Source of the DNA: Tatumella morbirosei
GTDB taxonomy: Bacteria; Pseudomonadota; Gammaproteobacteria; Enterobacterales; Enterobacteriaceae
Length of the DNA: 64,000 nt
Assembly (NCBI RefSeq): GCF_000757425.2
Contig: NZ_JPKR02000005.1
Location: forward strand, 62,001 to 126,000
Reading direction: 5' to 3'
Positions 46,145 to 54,617 of this stretch are shown here, piece by piece. The position numbers and the translations under genes were made by a program. A model generated the notes under the pieces. The model searched no databases, was not told the origin of the DNA, and saw only the letters and a list, made by a program, of their open reading frames with translations. How positions within the stretch are numbered: position 1 is the first letter of the stretch; every line of letters begins with the position of its first letter.

Positions 46145-47657
46145 TCTGACCTCCTCCGTCGGCAATCGCGGTCATGATCGTCCCTACCGACAGCCGTTCC
46201 AGCGGGATCTCCGCCACCTGGCGGTGATCACGCAAAATAATCACCCTGTCTGCATAGCCCACCAACTCCTCCAGCTCGGACGAGATCACCAGTAGTGCCA
46301 GTCCGTCGGCACACAGCGATTCAATCAGCCGGATAATTTCTGCATGGGCACCAATATCGATCCCGCGGGTCGGTTCGTCGAGAATAAGAAACTGGGGTCG
46401 GGTCACCAGCCAGCGCGACAACAACACTTTTTGCTGATTCCCCCCGGACAGCAGCTCTACCGGCTGTTCAACATCCGGGGTACGAATCCCCAGGCTTTTG
46501 ATCAGTCGTTCGGCAATTTCTGTCTGTTGATGGCGGGAGAGTGGCCGAAGCCATCCGCGCTGTGCCTGAAGGGCCAGGATAATATTTTCCCTGACCGAGG
46601 CCGCACCAATGATGCCATCGGTTTTACGATCTTCAGGGCAGAATCCTATCCCTGCCCGGGAAGCCCGCGCCGGGGTACGGATATTTTGCGATGCTCCACG
46701 GATCGATGCGGTCCCCTGATCGGCACGGCGAATGCCAAACAACACTTCAGCCGTCTCGGTACGACCGGAGCCCAACAGCCCGGCCAGCCCGACGATTTCT
46801 CCGGGACGTACCGCCAAATCGAACGGCTCAATATCCCCTTTACGTCCGTACTGACTGAAACTGACCACCGGATTTTCGCTGTGCAGGGTCCGCCCCTGAC
46901 GTTGTAATGAGGTACTGAGCAGTTCTCTGCCCAGCATCAGTTTAATCAACTCCAGCTGCGGTAATGTCGCGGTATCGCGCGTCGCCACATAACGTCCGTT
47001 GCGTAATACCGTGATCCTGTCTGTAATACGGTAAACCTGATCAAGAAAATGGGTCACGAAGATCAGGCTCATCCCGCGCGCTTTCAGCTTTTCCATCAGG
47101 GTGAACAGCATTTCGACTTCGCTGGTATCCAGGCTGGCGGTGGGTTCATCCAGAATCAGTATTTGCCCGGACAAATCGACCGCCCGGCAGATGGCGATAA
47201 TCTGCTGCATAGCCACCGAAAATACACCCAGCGGGGCGGTAACATCCAGTTCAAAGCCATATTCCCGCAACAGTTCACTGGCTTTGCGGTTAAGGGTGCG
47301 ACGGTCGATTAACCCAAAGCGCCGTGGCTCCCGTCCCATAAACAGGTTATCGGCTACCGACATATTGGGCAGCAGATTCACTTCCTGGTAAACCGTGCCA
47401 ATGCCGGACTCCTGTGCCTGAGCCGTGCTACGTGGGTTAATTTCCCGGCCATTGAGCAATATGCTGCCCTGATCGCGGGTATATACCCCGGTCAGCACTT
47501 TAATCAGTGTCGATTTTCCTGCACCATTTTCCCCCAGCAACGCCATGATTTCGCCTTTCCTGAGAGAAAATGACACATCATCCAGCGCTTTGACGCCCGG
47601 AAAGCGCTTACTGATATTTTTCAGGGTCAGTAAGCCGGTGTCCTGTGACAGCTCCAT
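46137..47657 (-). CDS. ytfR: YtfR-type sugar ABC ATPase
   Basis: A 506-residue tandem ATPase with N-terminal Walker [10 protein letters not shown], Walker B ILDEPTASLD, C-terminal signature [15 protein letters not shown] and [11 protein letters not shown]. Length matches E. coli YtfR (500 aa). It is separated from ytfQ by 48 bp holding a strong hairpin, and overlaps ytfT. Confidence 0.93.
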   Translation of the reverse strand: MELSQDTGLLTLKNISKRFPGVKALDDVSFSLRKGEIMALLGENGAGKSTLIKVLTGVYTRDQGSILLNGREINPRSTAQAQESGIGTVYQEVNLLPNMSVADNLFMGREPRRFGLIDRRTLNRKASELLREYGFELDVTAPLGVFSVAMQQIIAICRAVDLSGQILILDEPTASLDTSEVEMLFTLMEKLKARGMSLIFVTHFLDQVYRITDRITVLRNGRYVATRDTATLPQLELIKLMLGRELLSTSLQRQGRTLHSENPVVSFSQYGRKGDIEPFDLAVRPGEIVGLAGLLGSGRTETAEVLFGIRRADQGTASIRGASQNIRTPARASRAGIGFCPEDRKTDGIIGAASVRENIILALQAQRGWLRPLSRHQQTEIAERLIKSLGIRTPDVEQPVELLSGGNQQKVLLSRWLVTRPQFLILDEPTRGIDIGAHAEIIRLIESLCADGLALLVISSELEELVGYADRVIILRDHRQVAEIPLERLSVGTIMTAIADGGGQNG

Positions 47658-47675
47658 AGGGTTCTCCTCTGGCAG

Positions 47676-47701
47676 CAGACCGCCTGTGACCAGGCGGTCT
47701 G
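47676..47701 (-). repeat. Hairpin between ytfQ and ytfR
   Basis: A perfect 11-bp stem CAGACCGCCTG / CAGGCGGTCTG with loop TGAC, 4 bp after the ytfQ stop. It parallels the araF-araG hairpin and probably raises the level of binding-protein mRNA. Confidence 0.7.
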
Positions 47702-47705
47702 GCGG

Positions 47706-48662
47706 TTAGTAGCCCATCCCCTGTTTTTTCGCTAACTGCGCCGCGGCGTCAGCCGGTAAATACAGCCGGGAGTCTGTACGGATAATTTTTGGTGGGAGCG
47801 TGCCATCTTTTTTGTATTTTTCCAGCGCATCGAAAGCCGGACCGGCCATATCCGGAGTCAGCTCGACGTTGGCGTTAGCTTCACCTTTTTGCATCGCGGT
47901 ATAGATATCAGGCACACCGTCTATCGAACCGGTCAGGATATCGCTGCCGGGCTTCAGGCCGGCTTCTTTAATCGCCTGAATGGCACCGATGGCCATATCG
48001 TCGTTGTGGGCAAACACCATGCAGATATTTTTGCCGTTGTTCTCGGCCTTGATAAAGCTTTCCATCACCTGTTTACCGCCGCTGCGGGTAAAGTCACCGG
48101 ACTGAGAACGGATGATTTTAATGTTCGGATGGTCGGCAATTGCTTCAGCAAAGCCTTTTTTACGGTCGATGGCGACACTGGCACCCACGGTACCCTGCAG
48201 CTCAACCACATTACATTGCTTACCGGCCTCATGTTTTACCAGCCAGTCACCAATCAGCCGCCCTTCCAGCACGTTATCGGCGGTCACAACGGACATGTAT
48301 AACGACGGGTCTTTAACGGTAATCGCCCTGTCGAGCAGGAATACCGGAATTCCGGCATCTTTAGCTTCGCGTAATACCGGCTCCCAGCCGGTTTGTACCA
48401 CCGGAGCGATAAATATGGCGTCAACACCCTGGGCAATAAAAGACCGTACCGCTTTAATCTGATTTTCCTGTTTCTGCTGACCATCCGCAATTTTCAGGGT
48501 AATACCGTGCTTCTCAGCTTCACGTTTTGCCACGGTAGTTTCTGCAGCCCGCCAGCCAGATTCAGAGCCAACCTGAGAAAAACCGACGGTTAAGTTCTCA
48601 GCCATCGCTGCCGACGTCAGGGCTGCGGAGATGGCCGTTGCCAGTAAAATACGTTTCCACAT
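47706..48662 (-). CDS. ytfQ: YtfQ-type periplasmic sugar-binding protein
   Basis: A 318-residue protein that follows E. coli YtfQ (318 aa) closely, including LTVGFSQVGSESGWRAAET, KIADGQQKQENQIKAVRSF, VELQGTVGASVAIDRKKGF and the C-terminal Gly-Tyr end. The signal peptide ends SAAMA. The ribosome-binding site is GAGGTG. E. coli YtfQ binds galactofuranose and related sugars, and ytfQ is reported there to be an AraC target. Here it is divergent from araB with AraC-type sites between them, so arabinose control and perhaps arabinofuranose uptake are likely. Confidence 0.95.
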   Translation of the reverse strand: MWKRILLATAISAALTSAAMAENLTVGFSQVGSESGWRAAETTVAKREAEKHGITLKIADGQQKQENQIKAVRSFIAQGVDAIFIAPVVQTGWEPVLREAKDAGIPVFLLDRAITVKDPSLYMSVVTADNVLEGRLIGDWLVKHEAGKQCNVVELQGTVGASVAIDRKKGFAEAIADHPNIKIIRSQSGDFTRSGGKQVMESFIKAENNGKNICMVFAHNDDMAIGAIQAIKEAGLKPGSDILTGSIDGVPDIYTAMQKGEANANVELTPDMAGPAFDALEKYKKDGTLPPKIIRTDSRLYLPADAAAQLAKKQGMGY

Positions 48663-48692
48663 AAGTCACCTCGTGCTTGTAGGGTAGAGTTT

Positions 48693-48758
48693 TTTATAGG
48701 TATTTATTCGCAACCTTCTGTAGCAGAAAAATCGTTGCGTAGAGCAAATATAGATAAG
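48693..48758 (-). promoter_or_regulatory. ytfQ promoter with O1-like tandem AraC sites
   Basis: A -10 hexamer TATAAA (minus strand, 48693-48698) lies 31 bp before the ytfQ start. Upstream of it are two AraC-type 17-mers, TAGCAGAAAAATCGTTG (48721-48737) and GAGCAAATATAGATAAG (48742-48758), 21 bp apart and oriented against ytfQ transcription. Position and spacing recall araO1. Confidence 0.55.
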
Positions 48759-48801
48759 GTTCTGTTCAGCAAATCGCGCCAGCTCACACTTCTGATGACC
48801 T

Positions 48802-48865
48802 CAGCAAAATTGTCCATATCTACAGCCGCAGAGTCATACCGCTTTTTCCACCAGCCCCCTACTGT
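48802..48865 (+). promoter_or_regulatory. araBAD promoter with araI1-araI2
   Basis: AraC half-sites I1 CAGCAAAATTGTCCATA (48802-48818) and I2 (48823-48839, starting CAGCCGCAG) are 21 bp apart in the direction of araB. I2 touches the -35 position, as in E. coli. The -10 element TACTGT (48860-48865) sits in a CTACTGTTT context identical to E. coli araBAD. A TCACA half-site (48784-48788) marks the likely CRP site just upstream. Confidence 0.85.
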
Positions 48866-48897
48866 TTTCCCATGTGCTACCTGAGCGGAGTTTGATT

Positions 48898-50610
48898 ATG
48901 TCTTTAACACTGGGGCTCGATTTTGGCAGTGATTCTGTCCGTGCACTGGCGGTGGATTGTGAAAATGGCAAAGAACTTGCCGAAGGTGTGGCCTGGTATC
49001 CCCGCTGGAAACAAGGGGAGTTTTGCGATGCCACGGTGAACCAGTTTCGCCACCATCCCCGTGATTATCTGGAAGCGATGGAAAGTGCTCTGCAACAGAC
49101 CTTAGCGAAGCTGAGTGACCAACAACGACAGCAAATTAGCGGGATTGGTGTGGATACGACCGGCTCAACACCGGCCCCCGTGGACGCCAGCGGCCAGGTT
49201 TTGGCTCTGAGACCAGAGTTTGCCGCCAATCCGAATGCCATGTTTATCCTGTGGAAAGACCATACCGCGGTGGATGAAGCCGAAGAGATCACCCGGTTGT
49301 GCCATGAATCAGCCGCCGAAGATTACTCTCAGTATATTGGCGGAATCTATTCCAGTGAGTGGTTTTGGGCGAAGATCCTCCATATCACCCGCCAGGATAG
49401 TGCCGTTGCTGAACAGGCCGTGGCCTGGGTCGAATTATGTGACTGGATTCCGGCGATTCTTTCCGGAACCACCGCGTTGAATGAGTTCCACCGCAGTCGC
49501 TGCGCGGCCGGACATAAAGCGCTATGGCATGAAAGCTGGGGAGGATTACCACCCGCCGCGTTCTTTGACCAGTTGGATCCATTGCTAAACCAGCACCTTC
49601 CCTACCCGATGTTCCGCGACACCTTCACCGCAGAAAAACCGGTCGGCAAACTGACGGCTGAGTGGTCATCACGGCTGGGGCTGCCAGCCGGAATAGCCAT
49701 TGCCGGTGGCGCTTTTGATTGCCATATGGGGGCCGTGGGGGCGGGAGCCCAGCCAAATACGCTGGTCAAAGTGATTGGTACCTCGACCTGCGACATCCTG
49801 ATTGCCGATAAACAGCAGGTAGGGCAACGCGCTGTTCGCGGTATTTGCGGCCAGGTCGATGGCAGTGTCGTTCCGGATTTTATCGGGCTTGAGGCCGGAC
49901 AATCTGCCTTCGGTGATATTTACGCCTGGTTTGGCCGGGTATTGAGCTGGCCGCTGGAGAGTCTGGCTGAACAGCATCCGGAGCTTCGGGACACCATAGA
50001 GCAAAGCCGTCAGCAACTATTACCGGAACTGACCCGCGCATGGGCCAGTCAGCCGGCGCTCGATCATTTACCGCTGGTCCTCGACTGGCTGAATGGTCGG
50101 CGGACACCGAATGCTAACCAGCGACTAAAAGGGGTGATCACTGGCCTGACGCTGGCCAGTGATGCACCGGCTATTTTTGGGGGACTGATTGCGGCGACCG
50201 CCTTTGGTGCCCGCGCCATTATGGACTGCTTTACCGGACAGGATATTCCGGTCAACCACGTGATGGCACTGGGCGGAATTGCCCGTAAAAACCCCGTCAT
50301 TATGCAGGTGTGCTGCGATGTACTGAATCGCCCGTTACAGGTAGTGGCTTCTGATCAGTGTTGTGCACTGGGAGCGGCTATTTTTGCCGCCGTCGCGGCC
50401 GGTGAATGGTCGGATATTGCCACCGCGCAACAGCATATGGCCAGTAATATTGAGCAGACACTGCAACCCGACCCGCAACGATCTGCCACTTTCGGGCAAC
50501 TCTACCAGCGCTATCAGCAATGGGCAGTGGCTGCCGAACAACTCTATACCCCGATCAGCCGGACCTCCGACACGGTCAGTGCCGCAGACGGTATCTCTCT
50601 GGCGCATTAA
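48898..50610 (+). CDS. araB: AraB, L-ribulokinase
   Basis: A 570-residue FGGY-family kinase from ATG 48898, which has GGAG 7 bp upstream; the in-frame extension to 48874 is before the likely transcript start. N-terminal [17 protein letters not shown], the phosphate-binding [11 protein letters not shown], the FGGY-like [14 protein letters not shown] and C-terminal [14 protein letters not shown] are present. It phosphorylates L-ribulose in the cytoplasm. First gene of araBAD; araA starts 10 bp later. Confidence 0.95.
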   Translation: MSLTLGLDFGSDSVRALAVDCENGKELAEGVAWYPRWKQGEFCDATVNQFRHHPRDYLEAMESALQQTLAKLSDQQRQQISGIGVDTTGSTPAPVDASGQVLALRPEFAANPNAMFILWKDHTAVDEAEEITRLCHESAAEDYSQYIGGIYSSEWFWAKILHITRQDSAVAEQAVAWVELCDWIPAILSGTTALNEFHRSRCAAGHKALWHESWGGLPPAAFFDQLDPLLNQHLPYPMFRDTFTAEKPVGKLTAEWSSRLGLPAGIAIAGGAFDCHMGAVGAGAQPNTLVKVIGTSTCDILIADKQQVGQRAVRGICGQVDGSVVPDFIGLEAGQSAFGDIYAWFGRVLSWPLESLAEQHPELRDTIEQSRQQLLPELTRAWASQPALDHLPLVLDWLNGRRTPNANQRLKGVITGLTLASDAPAIFGGLIAATAFGARAIMDCFTGQDIPVNHVMALGGIARKNPVIMQVCCDVLNRPLQVVASDQCCALGAAIFAAVAAGEWSDIATAQQHMASNIEQTLQPDPQRSATFGQLYQRYQQWAVAAEQLYTPISRTSDTVSAADGISLAH

Positions 50611-50620
50611 GGAGCATTGA

Positions 50621-52123
50621 ATGAACATTTTTCAACAATATGATATCTGGTTCGTCATCGGCAGCCAGCACCTGTACGGAGAAGAAACTCTTCGCCAGGT
50701 CGCCAGCCAGGCGCAACAGGTGGTCGATTCACTTAACTCTCAGGGCGGCCTGCCTTGCCGGTTGCAACTCAAACCGACCGCGACCCGTCCGGATGACATC
50801 ACCGCACTCTGTCAGCAGGCCAGCAGCGATACAAGGTGTGCCGGGATTATCGTCTGGCTGCATACCTTCTCGCCGGCCAAAATGTGGATTAATGGCCTGA
50901 ATGTACTGACCAAACCGCTGTTGCAGTTCCACACTCAGTTCAATGACCATATTCCCTGGGGCAGTATCGATATGGACTATATGAACCTGAATCAGACCGC
51001 ACACGGCGGCCGGGAATTCGGGTTTATTGGTGCCAGAATGCGCTTGTCACACAGCGTGATCACCGGCCACTGGCAGGATCAGGAGACGCTGAAACGTCTG
51101 GGCCGCTGGGTGCGTCAGGCCGTCTCGGTACAGGATACCCGCAAACTGAAAGTGGCCAGGTTTGGTGACAATATGCGTGAAGTGGCGGTGACCGAAGGGG
51201 ACAAGGTGGCGGCACAAATCACCTTTGGCTATGCGGTGAATGGCTATGGTGTCGGGGATCTGGTCAGCGTGGTTAACCAGGTCAGCGACGGCGAGATTCA
51301 TGCCCTGATAGATGAGTATGAAAGCAGCTATCAGCTGACGCCGGCCGTACAACTCAACGGAGATAAGCGCCAGAATCTGCTGGATGCCGCGCGAATAGAG
51401 CTTGGTATGAAACGCTTTCTGAGCGACGGTGGATTCCATGCATTCACCACGACCTTCGAAGATCTTCACGGGCTGAAACAGTTACCGGGTCTGGCGGTAC
51501 AACGTTTGATGCAGCAAGGTTATGGCTTCGCCGGCGAGGGTGACTGGAAGACCGCCGCGTTACTGAGAATGATGAAAGTAATGGCCAGTGGCCTGCCGGG
51601 CGGCACCTCATTTATGGAAGATTACACCTATCATCTGCGCCCTGGCGAACAGCAGGTTCTGGGGTCACACATGCTGGAGATCTGCCCCAGCATTGCCAAC
51701 GCCGATAAACCGGTGCTGGATGTTCAGGCGCTGGGAATTGGCGGTAAAGAGGATCCTGCCAGGCTTATTTTTGCGGCTCAAACCGGACCGGCGATTAATG
51801 CCTCACTGATTGATCTGGGGGATCGTTTCCGCCTGCTGGTTAACTGTGTGGATTCCATTCCCGCACAGCATCCACTGCCTAAACTGCCGGTGGCATCCAC
51901 ATTGTGGCAACCGCAACCGGATCTCTACACCGCCTCTGAGGCCTGGATGCTGGCCGGTGGCGCACACCATACCGTGTTCAGCCAGGCATTGACTCTGGAA
52001 GATATGTATCTGTTTGCCGAAATGCACAATATCGAGATCACGGTGATCGATCAGAACACTACCCTGCACGGCCTGAAAGACAGCCTGCGCTGGAATTCTG
52101 TCTATTACCGCTGGCAGTCATAA
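50621..52123 (+). CDS. araA: AraA, L-arabinose isomerase
   Basis: A 500-residue isomerase, identical in length to E. coli AraA. Opening [15 protein letters not shown], the [11 protein letters not shown] block, metal ligands around [18 protein letters not shown] and YTYHLRPG, and C-terminal [10 protein letters not shown] are all present. It converts L-arabinose to L-ribulose. Ribosome-binding site AGGAG. Confidence 0.97.
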   Translation: MNIFQQYDIWFVIGSQHLYGEETLRQVASQAQQVVDSLNSQGGLPCRLQLKPTATRPDDITALCQQASSDTRCAGIIVWLHTFSPAKMWINGLNVLTKPLLQFHTQFNDHIPWGSIDMDYMNLNQTAHGGREFGFIGARMRLSHSVITGHWQDQETLKRLGRWVRQAVSVQDTRKLKVARFGDNMREVAVTEGDKVAAQITFGYAVNGYGVGDLVSVVNQVSDGEIHALIDEYESSYQLTPAVQLNGDKRQNLLDAARIELGMKRFLSDGGFHAFTTTFEDLHGLKQLPGLAVQRLMQQGYGFAGEGDWKTAALLRMMKVMASGLPGGTSFMEDYTYHLRPGEQQVLGSHMLEICPSIANADKPVLDVQALGIGGKEDPARLIFAAQTGPAINASLIDLGDRFRLLVNCVDSIPAQHPLPKLPVASTLWQPQPDLYTASEAWMLAGGAHHTVFSQALTLEDMYLFAEMHNIEITVIDQNTTLHGLKDSLRWNSVYYRWQS

Positions 52124-52174
52124 TCCTGCGGCCTGTACCGCTGGCCGGTACAGGCCATCACTGAGGACAGAACA

Positions 52175-52870
52175 ATGCTTGAATCACTTAAGCAACAGGT
52201 GCTGGCCGCCAATCTGGCTCTGCCGGCACATCATCTGGTGACGTTGACGTGGGGCAACGTCAGTGCGGTAGACCGCCAGCATGGCGTACTTATCATCAAA
52301 CCTTCAGGAGTGGATTACAGCACGATGACAGCCGACGATATGGTGGTGGTCAGCCTGCAGACCGGTGAGGTGGTGGAAGGTCGCAAACGCCCGTCGTCTG
52401 ATACGCCAACTCACCGTTTGTTGTATCAGAAATTTCCACAGATTGGCGGCATCGTCCATACTCACTCCCGGCATGCCACCATCTGGGCGCAAGCCGGGCT
52501 CAATATACCAGCGAATGGCACCACCCAGGCAGACTACTTCTATGGCGCGGTACCTTGTACACGACCCATGACGGATGATGAAATTAATGGTGAGTATGAG
52601 TGGCAGACCGGGGAAGTGATTGTCGAAACTTTCCGGCAACAAGGCCTTGACCCGGGGCAGATCCCTGCGGTGCTGGTCAATTCTCATGGCCCTTTTGCCT
52701 GGGGAAAAGATGCCGCTGACGCAGTGCATAACGCTATCGTGTTGGAAGAAATTGCCTATATGGGGCTGTTTTCTCATCAGCTGAACCCGGGGTTGCAGTC
52801 AATGCAGCAAACCCTGCTGGATAAGCATTACCTGCGTAAACACGGTAACAACGCCTACTACGGTCAGTAA
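52175..52870 (+). CDS. araD: AraD, L-ribulose-5-phosphate 4-epimerase
   Basis: A 231-residue class II aldolase/epimerase, identical in length to E. coli AraD. Zn-binding histidines are in [18 protein letters not shown] and the distal [10 protein letters not shown]. It makes D-xylulose 5-phosphate. It lies 51 bp after araA and is followed by a strong hairpin. Confidence 0.97.
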   Translation: MLESLKQQVLAANLALPAHHLVTLTWGNVSAVDRQHGVLIIKPSGVDYSTMTADDMVVVSLQTGEVVEGRKRPSSDTPTHRLLYQKFPQIGGIVHTHSRHATIWAQAGLNIPANGTTQADYFYGAVPCTRPMTDDEINGEYEWQTGEVIVETFRQQGLDPGQIPAVLVNSHGPFAWGKDAADAVHNAIVLEEIAYMGLFSHQLNPGLQSMQQTLLDKHYLRKHGNNAYYGQ

Positions 52871-52880
52871 ACGCCCATTT

Positions 52881-52917
52881 GGTCAGCCGTAGTAAAGTAT
52901 TTTCTCTACGGCTGACC
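52881..52917 (+). terminator. Hairpin after araD
   Basis: A perfect 12-bp inverted repeat GGTCAGCCGTAG / CTACGGCTGACC with a 13-nt loop, 10 bp after the araD stop. No U-run follows. It marks the end of araBAD. Confidence 0.7.
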
Positions 52918-53342
52918 TGCTCCGCTAAACTTTCCCGACCTGACTTCACATTTACCCTTCTGATAAATCCCTTCATGTTTGATCTCACCGCTGATGTTTC
53001 TCCCTGCCGGGAGAGGACGAGGATTTTTCAGGGAAAAAAAATCATTTTTTCTGCATATAAACAACGTATTTCTCTAACATACCGATATTGCTAAGTATTT
53101 TCACGCCTTGTTTTTTCGGTACTTATTCAAGTAAAGCGCATTTCAACTATCAATAACAATGAATCCATTCCCCAAACCTATCACTACAGATAATTCCTGG
53201 TGGTAATCTCTCTTCAACGGAAATGCTGACTGATGTGTTGCCCGCAAGGCTGGTTATCAGAATGCAGTCCCGGATAAATCACTCACCTGATTTATCTCAA
53301 CAACAAATGATGCGTTTTACTAATCAGTCATGGGGTCTTAAA
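52918..53342. other. Intergenic region upstream of the fimbrial operon
   Basis: About 425 bp, increasingly AT-rich toward the fimbrial gene, with no supported gene. I looked for an invertible fim-switch type inverted repeat or a nearby recombinase gene and found neither. Confidence 0.5.
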
Positions 53343-53882
53343 ATGAAAAAAGTTCTGTTACCAATTGCGGCATTAACTTTAGGTCTGGCATCTGTACAAG
53401 CAATCGCTGCCGATGGTACTGTGTCTTTCACCGGTAATATCACTCAGTCAGGCTGCGTTGTTTCAAATGCAACCAACAAAACAATTACTGTGGCGATGGG
53501 CAACTACTCAAGCTCTGCGTTAGCGGCTGCTGGACAGGAAGCGGGTCCAAAACCATTTGAAATTGACCTGACTAAATGTGCAACCGGTTCAGTGAAAGTA
53601 CGTTTTGATGGTACTGCTGTTGCAGGTAACCCAACCTTACTGAAACTGACTTCTACCGGCGCAAGCAATGACCCGTCAACTACAGTGGGTATTAAAATCA
53701 CTGACTTAGCGAGCGGAGCTGCTTATACTATCGGCGACACCAGCAGTGCTGTGCCTTTCCAGGCGCTTGACTCTACCGGTGCACTGAATATCAAACTGGC
53801 GGCCAGATACCACGCGTTTGCAGCCGGCACTCCAAGTGGTGCGGCAAATGCAACCACTGATTTCTCTATCGAGTATCAGTAA
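53343..53882 (+). CDS. Chaperone-usher fimbrial major subunit
   Basis: A 179-residue pilin. The signal peptide is followed by AADGTVSFTGNI; the ORF extension upstream of ATG 53343 is unsupported. The two conserved cysteines (SGCVVSN and LTKCATG) form the pilin disulfide. The penultimate-tyrosine C-terminal strand SIEYQ and the N-terminal donor strand are typical of type-1-like pilins. It leads the operon pilin-chaperone-usher-adhesin; the 37-bp gap after it is consistent with high expression of the subunit. Confidence 0.92.
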   Translation: MKKVLLPIAALTLGLASVQAIAADGTVSFTGNITQSGCVVSNATNKTITVAMGNYSSSALAAAGQEAGPKPFEIDLTKCATGSVKVRFDGTAVAGNPTLLKLTSTGASNDPSTTVGIKITDLASGAAYTIGDTSSAVPFQALDSTGALNIKLAARYHAFAAGTPSGAANATTDFSIEYQ

Positions 53883-53919
53883 TCGCTGACACTCTGGTGG
53901 CAAAAACAGGTAATAAATA

Positions 53920-54594
53920 ATGAAGAAGTTGTTTATTTTTGCACTGCTGCAGTTGTTTTCCGTCTCTTCGTTTGCGGCGATTCAACTGGAAGCCACCAGA
54001 GTTATCTATAATTCGAACAGTAGTTCTGCCTCATTGTCATTAAATAATGGCAGCGACCAAAACTATATGCTGCAAAGCTGGCTGGAAAACGAAAACCCAC
54101 ACAATAACGCTGCAATTCCGATGCAGGTTATTCCGCCAATTATGCGCATCGATGCTGGCAAGGAAGCCACGCTCCGTTTTATTTATTCCGGTCACGGACT
54201 GCCCACGAATCGTGAATCACTGTTCTGGATTAATCTGCAGGAAATTCCGCCGTCGGCTAAAGACTCAAATACTTTACAGATTGCGGTACACAGCCGGTTA
54301 AAACTTTTCTATCGTCCGCAGGGACTGAATACCACACTGGATAAAGAAGTTCAGAAACTGGTATGGCGGCAAAGTGGAAATAAATTATCTGTTACCAATA
54401 ATGGCCCGATGTATGTCTCTCTGAACCGCCTGCATCTGGGTAGCGGCAGAGATATTTATCTGGATATGGTGGCACCGGACTCTACCGAACAGTTTACTTT
54501 GCCGGCGAATACTCAGGTGGGTTCAGCCGTTTCATTCAGTTATGTCAATGATTTTGGCGGAACCTCAGAAGTGAAAAACTTCCCGACCAAATAA
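53920..54594 (+). CDS. Fimbrial periplasmic chaperone
   Basis: A 224-residue PapD-like chaperone. The signal peptide ends SSFAA. The N-terminal Ig domain starts IQLEATRVIYN with the conserved Arg. The signature region NRESLFWINLQEIPP (PROSITE-type pili chaperone motif) and the subunit-binding Lys in SRLKLFYRP are present. It caps pilin subunits in the periplasm and passes them to the usher 23 bp downstream. Confidence 0.95.
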   Translation: MKKLFIFALLQLFSVSSFAAIQLEATRVIYNSNSSSASLSLNNGSDQNYMLQSWLENENPHNNAAIPMQVIPPIMRIDAGKEATLRFIYSGHGLPTNRESLFWINLQEIPPSAKDSNTLQIAVHSRLKLFYRPQGLNTTLDKEVQKLVWRQSGNKLSVTNNGPMYVSLNRLHLGSGRDIYLDMVAPDSTEQFTLPANTQVGSAVSFSYVNDFGGTSEVKNFPTK

Positions 54595-54617
54595 AGACAA
54601 TTCAGAAGCCGGTCGCC

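Noticed and set aside
52918-53342. Invertible fim-type switch before the pilin gene
   Set aside because: No matching inverted repeats and no site-specific recombinase gene nearby.
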